This document shows, in pieces, positions 27,601-34,211 of a DNA stretch of 64,000 nt (the stretch's first letter is position 1; each line of letters opens with the position of its first letter). Origin of the DNA: Multivorans sp965232105 (lineage in GTDB: Bacteria > Acidobacteriota > Thermoanaerobaculia > Multivoradales > Multivoraceae); NCBI GenBank assembly GCA_965232105.1, contig OZ246956.1:3410001-3474000 (forward strand), in the 5' to 3' direction. A model generated the notes under the pieces. That model was not told where the DNA came from. It searched no databases and saw nothing but the letters and a program-made list of their open reading frames with translations. A program made the position numbers and the translations under genes.

Positions 27601-30600
27601 GCGCCACTGCCGAACTCCACTACGAAAGCGGTCTCGGTCGACGATCCGTCCGTCCACCACAGATTCGCGCCGCCCAACCCGTCACTTTGCACCAGGATCC
27701 CGGATGGCGCTACCGGAGGCGCTCTGCTCAGGTCGACCACGATGGTATTGCTGAACCCGCGTCCACCGGCGCCCCAGACTTTCAGCCGCAGTTCGAAGGC
27801 GGTCCCGCTGCTCGCGAAGTGAGCCGTTGTAGCGCTGCCGTCGACAGTCTCGGACAGCGTCCAGCTCGACTCGCCGGGACGCCGGTACGTGACATTGATC
27901 GAGTCCGCGGTTCCCTTGACCGTCCAGGTCAGCGCGGCTTGGGCTTGCTGGCCGACTCTCACGACGCGGCCGCTCAACTCGGCGCTGGGCGGCGGGACGC
28001 CGAGATCGAGGGTCGTAACGTTGCTGTGGGACGGGAGGCCCAACCCCAGCGCGGCGACGCGGAAATCGAATCTTCCGCCTGCGGAAAGGCCGGTTAGCGT
28101 GGCGCTATCCGATTGGGCGGGAAGGGTGCGGTACGTGGTCCACGGGGACGTCCCCCGAACGCGGTAATGAACCTCGTATCCCCGTTCGTCCGTGGCTCGG
28201 TCGCTCCAGGTCAGGCGCGCACTGGTCTCCGACAGCGTGGCGCCTTCGAGGTTCGCCGGGGCGGCTGGCACCGGATAGCTCTGCGTACTCGTTGACCGTT
28301 CCGTGCTCCAGGCGGTTCCGTGGCGGTTGACCGCGCCGACCCGCACGGTGTACGCGGTCCCGGCCGACAGGTTGGTGATCGTGAAGCGGGTGACGTTGGC
28401 CGCCAATCTCGCAACCGTGCGGTACTCGCTGGTTCCCGTCTTGGCCTCGAGCGTGTAGCCGGTCTCGGAGATTGAGTTGTCGGACCATTCGGCGAAAATC
28501 GAGGTGAATCCTCGTGCCTCCACCCGAAGAGAACCGGCGGGGCCTGTCGGTGGACCGTTTCCCGGGGTGCGGACGTGCCACTCCAGGGCGTCGGACCTCG
28601 CCGAGTTCCTCGTTGCGCTGACCCGGAACACGTAGCGGGTAGCCGGCGACAGGCCAGTCAGCTTCACCGCTGTAACGTTCGCGGCCAGCGTCGCGGCGAT
28701 GGTCCACGAAGTGGAGTTCCATGTTCGGTACTCGACGACGAAGCCGGTCTCGTCGGAGGAGTTGTCGGTCCATCGCAGATCCACCTCCGCTGTTTCGCCC
28801 GCCAGGGACGCGGTTCCCGTCAGTGAGGAGGGCGCTCCGTCGGGCGAAATGAGGTCCGGCGCCAGATCCACCGTGACCCAATTGCTGTTGAGGGATCCGT
28901 GGGACGACTTGGCGAGAACACGAAAGACATAAGTCGCTCCCTTGGTCAACCCTTGGACGGTAGCGGTCTCGGAATCCTCGGCCACAGGTAGTGCGGTCCA
29001 ATCTCCAGGATCTGGCCGATAGACCACGTCGAATCCAGTCTCGTCGGTTGCGCTGTCGGTCCATGAAAGATCCACGCGGGTGGGACTCCGCACTCGCGCC
29101 GCAAGGCCAGATGCGGCGCTCGGTGGCAACGGCGCTGGCGTTGGCAGGTTCGCATGGGCGACGACGCGCGACTGCCCGTCGCCATAGTCGTTGAATGCCT
29201 TGACACTAAAACTGTATGCGCCTGCTGCCAATCCGGTCACACGAACAGACTCGGCGTCCGCAGGCACTCGTGCGTACTCGAAGCGCTCGTTGCGGAAGTC
29301 GTAGCTGATATCGAATCCGTCCTCGTCGGCCGATTCGTCGCTCCAGGTCAGGAGGATCTCGGTAGGTCCGGCCTGCTTCGCCGCCGTCGCCGTCGGCGAT
29401 TTCGGCCTGACCTTGCGAACGTCGACAGAAACCACGTTGCTACGAACGCGACCGCCTCGGTTGCTGGCCTCCACCCGAAAGTCGTGGAGCGTTCCCCAAG
29501 TGTCCAGGAACGTATAGGACCTCGCACTTGCTCCCAGGACCGCATAGAACTCCCATCCGTGGCCGGTTCGCCGGTTCTCGACGACCAAATACGTGGGATC
29601 CTCCGACGCCGCGTCGATGGTCCAGGCCAACTCGACCTGCACCTCTCCCGTGCTGAGGTCGCGAACGACGTCTGCGGTCAACACGATCTCCGGCGGCGTA
29701 ACGCTCAAGTCGACCGAAACGTGCCTGCTGAAGGCCGATCCCTGGGCGTTCGTTGCCGCTACCCGAATCTCAACCGCGGAGCTCTCAGGAAGACCAGTTA
29801 TCACTGTCGCTTCGGAGTTGGCCGCGAGGGAGGAATGTTCGGTCCAGGCGGTGCTTCCCCGAAGACGGGAATAGGCGCGGTACGAGGTCTCGTTGGATGC
29901 CTCGTCGTTCCACGTCAGTTGAGCGCTCGATGTGGTCAGGGCGAAAGCAGCGAGATCGCCTGGGGATACGGGAAGAGTGCTGCGAAACGACTCCAAGTGC
30001 AGCGTGATCACGTTGCTGGGCACGCGCCCACCGCCGTTCGTGGCCACCACACGGTAGTCACGCGTGGTCGGAGGACTGACGTCGACCAGAATCTGGTTCT
30101 GGCCGGTTCCGCGGTTAGTGATTGTTTGGTAGGGTCGCCAGTCAGCGGTACCAGCCTGCCGGTGCTGCACTTCGAACATGACCCCGCTGGCAGGATCAAG
30201 CGGCCAGTTGAGCCGCGCCTGGACGCGGCCGCCATGTCGTTCCGCAACACCGGTCAGGGCGGGAGCCATGGGCGGCGCTGTCGAGAGGTTGAGACGGAGA
30301 ACCCCGCTTCTCGATGTCCCGTGCGAGTTCGTTGCGGCGATCCGGAAGTCGTACAGCGCGCCTGTCGAGAGGCCGCTGACGGAGCCTGCCTCCGTGTTCG
30401 CTGGAAGGATCGGGCCGTTGCTCCATTGCTCCTGCGCTCCGGTTCGATACTCGATCTGAAAGCCGCTTTCGGTTTCCGATGCGTCGCTCCAGAGGAGGGA
30501 GACCGCGGTTTCGCTCGTGCGTTGCCCCAGGAGATCCGAAGGCGACGCTGGAACGTCGTCCACAAGGAGCGTTACTGACTCGGACCACGAGTGACCGTGT

Positions 30601-32144
30601 GCGTTGCTGACGGCAACCCTGAAGCTGTACTCGGTGCCCACGGTCAGCCCGGTGATCGTTGTCGAGGTCGTGTCGGCGGGAAGAAAGATGCCATTCTCGG
30701 TGCCGCCGGCGGGTGTGTAGTACGCGGCGAAGCCGGTCTCGTTCGTCGATCGATCAGTCCAGGTCAAGGTGACGGCAGACTCGTTGCCGTTCGTTTTTCC
30801 GTTTCGTGCCACGAGGTTGGCAGGGTGCTTCGGCGGCAGAAAGTCGCTCATTGTGGCGGCGGCGCCAATGACGTTCCCCAGCAGACGCTCGTTCTCTGCG
30901 GCGTTGGTGACGCCCAGAATCCATCCATTAGGAGACACGCGGGTGGTCGAGAAGTACGGCTCCCATACTGTATCGAGGGCGCCATAGCTCATGACCGTCG
31001 CGATAGCGGGCCATTGGCTCGAGTCGGTGTATCCGAATGCGTAGGGATAAAGAGGAGGCCCGTCGTCGGGACGCTGGATGTAGTTGGCGGCGTCGTGGTT
31101 CATTCCCAGGACATGGCCTATTTCGTGAATGAACGCTCTTCGCATGATCGAGGTGTCGCCATACCTGTAGTTGCTCAGTGCGAAGGCGTAGCTGGACATG
31201 TGCTGAATCGTGAAGCGGCTGGTGCGGGTCCATGCCTGGCCGGCCACGTAGGGCTCCGCCGAATCGATCATGGAGTAGACGATGTCGGCGCCGTAGCGTG
31301 TGCGGAGCGCTTGAACCGCTGACGAGTCCCTTGCTGCGATGTTCGGGTTGGTGCCTCCGGCTACGGCCGTGAGTACGTCGGCCGGCGACGGTGCCACCGC
31401 GACAATGTTGAGGCGGGCGTTGATGTTTGTGTTCCCGATGACGAGGTTCGCGTAGTCGGCGGTAGCCTGGAGTTCAGCTCCGAAGTGGATGAGCCAGGTG
31501 TCTCTGATGAGGTTCCGGGTGGCCGTGGTGTAGAGCACCAGGATGTCGAGTTGCGCCTGCGCCATCTGCGGCAATTGAAAGTGTACGTCGGGTACGTCGG
31601 ATGTGGCGGCAGAGCGCGCTTCGGCGGCGGCTGGAAGGACTACGGGCCGTGAGTCGCACCAGAGTCGAGGCAACGTGCCGGGCGCCCGAACAGGCTTGAT
31701 GAGGTAGTTGTTCCCGGCTCTTGTGAGTACCTCGAACTTCATCGCGCCGGGTCCGCCGTACTGGCCGAGGATGTGATCCTCGTGGAGCGTGAGCACGACC
31801 GTGTCGTGAGGATGGCCGGGTACTCGGCCACGCCAAAGCACGTTGCCGTGGCCGCGGTCCTCGAACCAGGTGCGCTCGGCCGTGAGGACGTCCCGGTCGG
31901 GGGTGAGCAGGTCGAGCCGTTCCGGGCCCGATCGGAGCAGTTCGAGGTCCGCCTCGATGGCCACTTCGGCCGCGTCCCGCTCCAGTGCCTCGGAGCCAAC
32001 GGCGCTGCTTGCTGTGCGTGAAGCGCCGGCCGGTTCGTCGACGATCGTGAAGAGTTGCTGGCCTTCGAGCGCCGCGGCGGTCAGCGCGCCCAGGACCGCG
32101 GAGATGGCGAGAACGCTTGCCCGGCCGTTGGGAGTTCTCGTCAT
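15252..32144 (-). CDS. Giant secreted metzincin-type metalloprotease/adhesin (5,630 residues)
   Basis: A signal peptide (MTRTPNGRASVLAISAVLGA) is followed by a propeptide-like region and the zinc site HEIGHVLGMNH at residues 340-350. Fifteen FN3-like domains follow (about 455-1835), each with a W-T/S-D-x-S-x-x-E-T-G-F type strand. Next are 16 tandem units of 199 residues (about 1838-5020), each made of two cadherin-like halves (VPEGTTGNIGSP / VAENAVYTS). A Pro-rich hinge, a diverged cadherin-like domain, two FN3 domains and the duplicated Cys-containing C-terminal domain complete it. The cadherin-like halves carry Asp-rich turns (DNEDNVYEVTVKATDAD), suggesting calcium-stiffened stalks (inference). 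A long cell-surface or secreted protease displayed on a stalk is the likely role. The start lies 30 bases after the Lrp-family gene, so co-transcription is possible. Confidence 0.88.
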   Translation of the reverse strand: MTRTPNGRASVLAISAVLGALTAAALEGQQLFTIVDEPAGASRTASSAVGSEALERDAAEVAIEADLELLRSGPERLDLLTPDRDVLTAERTWFEDRGHGNVLWRGRVPGHPHDTVVLTLHEDHILGQYGGPGAMKFEVLTRAGNNYLIKPVRAPGTLPRLWCDSRPVVLPAAAEARSAATSDVPDVHFQLPQMAQAQLDILVLYTTATRNLIRDTWLIHFGAELQATADYANLVIGNTNINARLNIVAVAPSPADVLTAVAGGTNPNIAARDSSAVQALRTRYGADIVYSMIDSAEPYVAGQAWTRTSRFTIQHMSSYAFALSNYRYGDTSIMRRAFIHEIGHVLGMNHDAANYIQRPDDGPPLYPYAFGYTDSSQWPAIATVMSYGALDTVWEPYFSTTRVSPNGWILGVTNAAENERLLGNVIGAAATMSDFLPPKHPANLVARNGKTNGNESAVTLTWTDRSTNETGFAAYYTPAGGTENGIFLPADTTSTTITGLTVGTEYSFRVAVSNAHGHSWSESVTLLVDDVPASPSDLLGQRTSETAVSLLWSDASETESGFQIEYRTGAQEQWSNGPILPANTEAGSVSGLSTGALYDFRIAATNSHGTSRSGVLRLNLSTAPPMAPALTGVAERHGGRVQARLNWPLDPASGVMFEVQHRQAGTADWRPYQTITNRGTGQNQILVDVSPPTTRDYRVVATNGGGRVPSNVITLHLESFRSTLPVSPGDLAAFALTTSSAQLTWNDEASNETSYRAYSRLRGSTAWTEHSSLAANSEATVITGLPESSAVEIRVAATNAQGSAFSRHVSVDLSVTPPEIVLTADVVRDLSTGEVQVELAWTIDAASEDPTYLVVENRRTGHGWEFYAVLGASARSYTFLDTWGTLHDFRVEASNRGGRVRSNVVSVDVRKVRPKSPTATAAKQAGPTEILLTWSDESADEDGFDISYDFRNERFEYARVPADAESVRVTGLAAGAYSFSVKAFNDYGDGQSRVVAHANLPTPAPLPPSAASGLAARVRSPTRVDLSWTDSATDETGFDVVYRPDPGDWTALPVAEDSETATVQGLTKGATYVFRVLAKSSHGSLNSNWVTVDLAPDLISPDGAPSSLTGTASLAGETAEVDLRWTDNSSDETGFVVEYRTWNSTSWTIAATLAANVTAVKLTGLSPATRYVFRVSATRNSARSDALEWHVRTPGNGPPTGPAGSLRVEARGFTSIFAEWSDNSISETGYTLEAKTGTSEYRTVARLAANVTRFTITNLSAGTAYTVRVGAVNRHGTAWSTERSTSTQSYPVPAAPANLEGATLSETSARLTWSDRATDERGYEVHYRVRGTSPWTTYRTLPAQSDSATLTGLSAGGRFDFRVAALGLGLPSHSNVTTLDLGVPPPSAELSGRVVRVGQQAQAALTWTVKGTADSINVTYRRPGESSWTLSETVDGSATTAHFASSGTAFELRLKVWGAGGRGFSNTIVVDLSRAPPVAPSGILVQSDGLGGANLWWTDGSSTETAFVVEFGSGAERMTYGVYPADSGSSAVWLKGLGPGNWSVHVSSRNEYGSSHGGSATISLTAPFTVQPAANVTATIDGSTSALVDWDDTDGEAGYIVSYRRDDGAWQELNVAANAYFRRITNLTQDALYHFRIVAWTGAGYAGSSIVSLDLSRRKPAAPQNLTAVARDATTAKLTWEDHSANETAFEVRYREGNSWLRYGRALQNAETARLTGLTPGRRYRFAVSARNSHGESATSTANLRMPQGDLPSAPTNVSVAVLSATSAAITWQDNSSTKFQLEYRTGEALWTRMALAAGATTTTLVGLEGSRSYEVRVGAKNSKGTAFGDPLRFTLSSPPVFPPGTVTIRIPEGTTGAIGSPVVATPSMPGGTVAYSLTGTDALSFEVSSTGQISVASGTTLNHEQKASYAFNVVASDGATPALTATRAVTVTVTDVDESLTITGLANGTVAENAAYTSAAPTVSGHRGAVTWTKEGADAADFTISGSGVLSMVARDYEDPVDDDQDNVYEVTVKATDVDGITGTAAITVTVTNVNEAPAFATAAALAISVPEGTTGNIGSPVAASDPEGATLAYSLTGTDASSFAVSSTGQLSVASGTTLNHEQKSSYSFNVVVSDEATPALTATRAVTVTVTDVDESLTITGLANGTVAENATYTSPAPTVSGHRGAVTWTKEGTDAADFTISSSGVLSMVARDYENPVDDNEDNVYEVTVKATDADDITGTAAITVTVTNVNEAPTFSTATALAISVPEGTTGNVGSPVTVSDPEGATLTYSLTGTDASSFDVSAAGQLSLASGTTLNHEQKASYSFNVVVSDGATPALTATRAVTVTVTDVDESLTITGLANGTVAENAVYASAAPTVTGHRGAVTWTKEGTDAADFTISASGVLSMVARDYEDPADDDEDNVYEVTVKATDADGITGTAAITVTVTNVNEAPAFATATVLAISVPEGTTGNIGSPVAASDPEGATLTYSLTGTDAASFDVSAAGQLSVASGTTLNHEQKASYAFNLVVSDGATPALTATRAVTVTVTDVDESLTITGLANGTVAENAVYTSPAPTVSGHRGALTWTKEGTDAADFTISSSGVLSMVARDYENPVDDNEDNVYEVTVKATDADGITGTAAITVTVTNVNEAPAFATATALAISVPEGTTGNIGSPTTASDPEGATLAYSLTGTDAASFDVSSTGQLSLASGTTLNHEQKASYAFNVVVSDGATPALTATRAVTVTVTDVDESLTITGLANGTVAENAVYTSAAPTVSGHRGAVTWTKEGTDAADFTISSSGVLSMVARDYENPVDDDEDNVYEVTVKATDADGITGTAAITVTVTNVNEAPAFATATALAISVPEGTTGNIGSPVAATDPEGATLAYSLTGTDASSFDVSSTGQISVASGTTLNHEQKASYSFNVVVSDGATPALTATRAVAVTVTDVDESLTITGLANGTVAENAVYASAAPTVSGHRGAVTWTKEGTDAADFTISASGVLSMVARDYEDPVDDDEDNVYEVTVKATDADGITGTAAITVSVTNVNEAPAFATATALAISVPEGTTGNIGSPVTATDPEGASLAYSLTGTDASSFDVSSTGQISVASGTTLNHEQKTSYSFNVVVSDGATPALTATRAVTVTVTDVDESLTITGLANGTVAENAVYASAAPTVSGHRGAVTWTKEGTDAADFTISSSGVLSMVARDYEDPVDDNEDNVYEVTVKATDADDITGTAAITVTVTNVNEAPAFATATALAISVPEGTTGNIGSPTTASDPEGASLTYSLSGTDAASFDVSSTGQISVASGTTLNHEQKASYSFNVVVSDGATPALTATRAVTVTVTDVDESLTITGLANGTVAENAVYTSAAPTVTGHRGAVTWTKEGTDAADFTISASGVLSMVARDYEDPVDDDEDNVYEVTVKATDADGTTGTAAITVTVTNVNEAPAFATAAALAISVPEGTTGNIGSPVTASDPEGASLAYSLTGTDASSFDVSSTGQLSVASGTTLNHEQKTSYSFNVVVSDGATPALTATRAVTVTVTDVDESLTITGLANGTVAENATYTSPAPTVSGHRGAVTWTKEGTDAADFTISSSGVLSMVARDYENPVDDNEDNVYEVTVKATDADGITGMAAITVTVTNVNEVPAFSTATALAISVPEGTTGHIGSPVAASDPEGASLTYSLSGTDAASFDVSSTGQISVASGTTLNHEQKASYAFNVVVSDGATPALTATRAVTVTVTDVDESLTITGLANGTVAENAVYTSAAPTVTGHRGAVTWTKEGTDAADFTISASGVLSMVARDYEDPVDDDEDNVYEVTVKATDADGTTGTAAITVTVTNVNEAPAFATAAALAISVPEGTTGNIGSPVTASDPEGASLAYSLTGTDASSFDVSSTGQLSVASGTTLNHEQKTSYSFNVVVSDGATPALTATRAVTVTVTDVDESLTITGLANGTVAENAVYTSAAPTVSGHRGAVTWTKEGTDAADFTISSSGVLSMVARDYENPVDDNEDNVYEVTVKATDADDITGTAAITVTVTNVNEAPAFATATALAISVPEGTTGNIGSPVAASDPEGASLTYSLSGTDAASFDVSSTGQISVASGTTLNHEQKASYAFNVVVSDGATPALTATRAVTVTVTDVDESLTITSLANGTVAENAVYTSPAPTVSGHRGAVTWTKEGTDAADFTISSSGVLSMVARDYEDPVDDDEDNVYEVTVKATDADGITGTAAITVTVTNVNEAPAFATAAALAISVPEGTTGNIGSPVAASDPEGASLAYSLTGTDAASFNVSSTGQLSVASGTTLNHEQKSSYAFSVVVSDGATPALTATRAVTVTVTDVDESLTITGLANGTVAENAVYTSAAPTVSGHRGAVTWTKEGTDAADFTISSSGVLSMVARDYERPVDDDEDNVYEVTVKATDTDGITGTAAITVTVTDVNEAPAFATATALAISVPEGTTGNIGSPVAASDPEGASLTYSLSGTDAASFDVSSTGQISVASGTTLNHEQKASYAFNVVVSDGATPALTATRAVTVTVTDVDESLTITGLANGTVAENAVYTSPAPTVSGHRGAVTWTKEGADAADFTISSSGVLSMVARDYEDPVDDDEDNVYEVTVKATDADGITGTAAITVTVTNVNEAPAFATAAALAISVPEGTTGNIGSPVAASDPEGASLAYSLTGTDAASFNVSSTGQLSVASGTTLNHEQKASYAFNVVVSDGATPALTATRAVTVTVTDVDESLTITGLANGTVAENAVYASAAPTVTGHRGGVTWTKEGTDAADFTISSSGVLSMVARDYEDPVDDNEDNVYEVTVKATDADDITGTAAITVTVTDVNEAPAFATAAALAISVPEGTTGNIGSPVAASDPEGATLTYSLTGTDAASFDVSAAGQLSVASGTTLNHEQKASYAFNLVVSDGATPALTATRAVTVTVTDVDESLTITGLANGTVAENAIYASAAPTVTGHRGAVTWTKEGTDAADFTISSSGVLSMVARDYENPVDDDEDNVYEVTVKATDADGITGTAAITVTVTDVFEAVAPQPPVDPPPPVDPPPPANRPPAFTPATPLAISAPEDAVGDIGAPVTATDPDGDDLTYSLAGEDAAAFGIDPETAQIFVAAGAELDYETKPFHVFSAVASDGTSTASREVAVVVIAPERTDEPPAPTAPAAPTEIDAALLTSTAVLLTWSDNSDNEAGFVLLHRTGESGWNTLRSLPADSRTATVDALQAGFVHEFLVTAVNAAGSAASNVAAVSLALAPPTHLDSEVAGPDSVRVTWRDNSVSETGFAVQYRNGAGDEWTAAAPLAPNARSTSLDGLEPGARYLFRVGALSPGGYAFSQPGAFTLHAPPEPGTMTDCAPNQVAATLNGGYDVRMCFETPSGAQMDASNYHLEATGSGILYFFDRDNVEVLVKVLDGCAINGHRWVFVAPVTTLAFSLEIAERATGRRFVHRNPKSLTAETRADTAAFPCEPEARAAAALGAAYPEAPVGEAPVGAGASPTGLDDANPPTASDPSTAAAIGIAAPANRPAAPVCEPDGPGIVLEDGHRVDMCFALPDGEIRQARDWGLPRRATALLHFFDRENAEVLVKVLDGCAVNGHRWVFAAPVTDLAFQLVVTAPDGRTWTHRNAAGHTAEPRSDTAAFPCR
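17081..26632. repeat. Tandem array of 16 x 597-bp units
   Basis: Sixteen in-frame units of exactly 597 bases (199 codons) fill 9,552 bases inside the giant protease gene. Equivalent sites recur at multiples of 597 (for example 18079, 18676, 19273, 19870, 21064 and 22258). The gene-proximal unit is the most diverged (IPEGTTGAIGSPVVATPSMPGG). Internal units are highly similar even at silent sites, and some non-adjacent units are identical over hundreds of bases. Confidence 0.95.
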
Positions 32145-32174
32145 CGGTTGGGGGAGAAACCGGAGCGGGCCGAG

Positions 32175-32741
32175 TCAGCCCACGGCCCGATCCGGGGCGG
32201 CCTCGCCGGTTTGGGGCGGAAGGGGAAGCGTCGTGGTTCGCTTGATCTCGTTCAGGACGATGCTGGTGTGCAGCCGGTCGACGCCGGGGATCGCGGCGAG
32301 GTGCTCGGTGAGAACGCGCTCCAGGTGCCGATTGTCGGTCGCGACGACCTTTAGGAGATAGTCGTGCTCGCCGGTTAGCAAGTGGCACTCCAGGACTTCC
32401 GGCAGATCACGGATACGGTCGGTGAACTCCTGGGTGGGGCCGCGGCGGTGGTGGGTGAGAGTCACCTGGATGAAGCAGAGGAGGCCCAGGCCGACGGCGT
32501 GGCGGTCGACGAGGGCGACGCGGCCCTTGATGACCTGCCTGCGTTCCAGCTTGTCCAGGCGTTTCCGGAGTCCGGATGGCGACAGGCCGACCTGGCGGGC
32601 GATGTGGGCGTCGCTGCGGCCCGCGTCGTGCTGCAGGAGGTCGAGGACCGCGTGGTCGGTCGCGTCCATTGGCGCTCGCGGCTTTCGGAGCCGGGCGGGG
32701 GGCTTCTTGGCGGCGGCAACGTGCTTCGTCATCGTTCTCAT
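32175..32741 (-). CDS. Lrp/AsnC family transcriptional regulator
   Basis: A 188-residue protein. An N-terminal basic extension is followed by the AsnC-type winged helix (DHAVLDLLQHDAGRSDAHIA, then LSPSGLRKRLDKLERRQVI). A C-terminal RAM/effector domain follows (FTDRIRDLPEVLECHLLTGE, HDYLLKVVATDNRHLERVL). Such regulators usually bind amino acids and act as dimers or octamers. The gene is divergent from the aromatic amino acid degradation operon and the 136-base gap contains a 28-base imperfect palindrome, so local control of that operon, perhaps by phenylalanine or tyrosine, is a reasonable inference. Alternative in-frame starts are at 32732 and 32669. Confidence 0.9.
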   Translation of the reverse strand: MRTMTKHVAAAKKPPARLRKPRAPMDATDHAVLDLLQHDAGRSDAHIARQVGLSPSGLRKRLDKLERRQVIKGRVALVDRHAVGLGLLCFIQVTLTHHRRGPTQEFTDRIRDLPEVLECHLLTGEHDYLLKVVATDNRHLERVLTEHLAAIPGVDRLHTSIVLNEIKRTTTLPLPPQTGEAAPDRAVG

Positions 32742-32801
32742 GTCGATGGGGTCTTCCGCGGTCGGTCTCGGTGTCCCGGAGGATGTCAGGTTGAGGGAAT
32801 G

Positions 32802-32807
32802 ATCGTA
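32802..32807 (-). promoter_or_regulatory. Candidate -10 box (TACGAT) of the Lrp-family gene
   Basis: TACGAT on the minus strand lies about 60 bases before the chosen ATG and directly beside the palindrome at 32811-32838. If it is the real box, a regulator bound to the palindrome would block its own promoter. Confidence 0.3.
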
Positions 32808-32810
32808 CAC

Positions 32811-32838
32811 CATGATGGCCAAACTGGTGGCGTTCATG
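32811..32838. promoter_or_regulatory. Candidate operator: 28-bp imperfect palindrome
   Basis: Arms read CATGA-nn-GCCA and TGGC-nn-TCATG around a six-base centre, giving nine paired positions per arm. It lies in the divergent gap between the Lrp/AsnC gene and the aminotransferase gene, upstream of both candidate -10 boxes. Autoregulation plus operon control is inferred from position. Confidence 0.45.
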
Positions 32839-32864
32839 CTCGGCGACATAGCGAGTTGGCGTGG

Positions 32865-32870
32865 TATCGT
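32865..32870 (+). promoter_or_regulatory. -10 box (TATCGT) of the aromatic degradation operon
   Basis: TATCGT is followed by exactly seven bases and the ATG at 32878. A weak -35 candidate, GCGACA, lies 16 bases upstream. There is no Shine-Dalgarno before the start, consistent with a leaderless first gene. Confidence 0.5.
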
Positions 32871-32877
32871 TCCAAGT

Positions 32878-34194
32878 ATGGTCGCCTCTTCGCCCACCGT
32901 CAACAGGCCGCCGACTTCCGTCGAGACCGCCGGCAGGCCGGACGGACCGCTTGACTCCCTGCTCGCGCCGTGGCTTCGCGGCCGGCGCCGGTCGTTGTTG
33001 CGCCGGCTGGTCAACCGGGGAACGCGGCCCGGAACGCTGTCGTTGGCCGGAGGGCTGCCGGCGGTGGAGATGTTCCCGGCGGAGACGTACGGGCGAATCC
33101 TGAACGACCTCCTGGCTCGCCCGGGCTCGGTCCAGTACGGAGCGCGTTCCGGGGAACTCAGGGAGCGCGTCGTGGAGCTGATGGGGCGGCGCGGAGTGAA
33201 CTGCGCTCCGGACCGGATTCTCGTCACGACCGGCGCGCAGCAGGCGCTCGACGTTCTGGTCAGGAGCTTCGTCGAGCCCGGCGACGCGGTGGCGCTCGAA
33301 CGGTACGCGTACACCGGCATGCGGGAGGTTCTGGCGCCGCTGGCGCCGCGGCTGATCACCCTGGAGGCCGGCATCCGGCGCGGGATGGACGTGGAGGACC
33401 TTGCCCGGCGGCTCCGCCTCGGCGCCCGTCCGAAGCTCCTCTACGTGATTCCGGACGGCCACAACCCTCTCGGCGTCAGCCTGCCGCTCGATTCGCGCCG
33501 GCGGCTGGTGGCTCTCGCTCACGAGTACGACTTCGTGATCGTCGAGGACGATCCCTACGGCCTTCTGTGCTGCGACGGCGAGTTCGAGCCCCCGCTGGCC
33601 GCGCTCGACGCGGAGCGAGTCGTTTACGTCGGCTCCCTTTCGAAGGTTCTGGCGCCCGCGTTGCGGCTGGGCTGGGCGCGCGTTCCCGCGGGGCTCGCGG
33701 ACAGATTGGCCGCGGTCAAGGAGATGGGCGATCTGGAGTGCTCGCGGCTCACCATGCTCGCCGCGGCCAGGCTGCTGGGCGAACTCGACTTCGACAGGCG
33801 GCTCCGGGCACTCCGGAGCGTCTACCGGGCGAGGCGGGACGCGATGCTTCAGGCGCTCGGGGAATGTCTGCCGAGCGGTTGTTCGTTCTCCAGGCCTGGC
33901 GGCGGGATGTTCGTCTGGGTGGAGTTGCCCGCGGGCATGGACGGCGAGCGGCTGCTGGAGCGGTCCGTGGTCGAGACGGGAGTCGTCTTCGTGCCGGCGG
34001 CGGCGTTCGCGGATCCCGGCGACCGCGCCGCGCCGACCAACGCGGTCAGGTTGAGTTTTTCGGGCGGCGAGCCCGAGGTGCTGCGCGAGGCGGTGGAGCG
34101 TTTGGCGGCTGTCCTGACGGCCGAGGCCGCCTCCTCGCGGCCGAGCCCCGAGTCGTCGCCGGACGCCGTGGCGTTCTCGGTCACCTCTCCCTGA
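32878..34194 (+). CDS. PLP-dependent aminotransferase (class I/II, MocR/2-aminoadipate aminotransferase-like)
   Basis: A 438-residue fold-type I aminotransferase without the GntR-type DNA-binding domain of MocR regulators. Motifs include LSLAGGLPAVEMFP, the cofactor-phosphate region TTGAQQALDVL, YVIPDGHNPLGVSL, the IVEDDPYGLLC segment with the pyridine-nitrogen Asp, and the Schiff-base lysine in YVGSLSKVLAPALRLGW. The C-terminal arginine binding the substrate carboxylate is in NAVRLSFSG. As the first gene of a phenylalanine/tyrosine degradation operon it probably converts tyrosine to 4-hydroxyphenylpyruvate (inference from context). The ATG at 32878 was chosen over 32812 because it has the leaderless-type -10 box; the upstream start would also swallow the palindrome. 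Confidence 0.9.
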   Translation: MVASSPTVNRPPTSVETAGRPDGPLDSLLAPWLRGRRRSLLRRLVNRGTRPGTLSLAGGLPAVEMFPAETYGRILNDLLARPGSVQYGARSGELRERVVELMGRRGVNCAPDRILVTTGAQQALDVLVRSFVEPGDAVALERYAYTGMREVLAPLAPRLITLEAGIRRGMDVEDLARRLRLGARPKLLYVIPDGHNPLGVSLPLDSRRRLVALAHEYDFVIVEDDPYGLLCCDGEFEPPLAALDAERVVYVGSLSKVLAPALRLGWARVPAGLADRLAAVKEMGDLECSRLTMLAAARLLGELDFDRRLRALRSVYRARRDAMLQALGECLPSGCSFSRPGGGMFVWVELPAGMDGERLLERSVVETGVVFVPAAAFADPGDRAAPTNAVRLSFSGGEPEVLREAVERLAAVLTAEAASSRPSPESSPDAVAFSVTSP

Positions 34195-34211
34195 AAGGAG
34201 CGTTCGAATCC

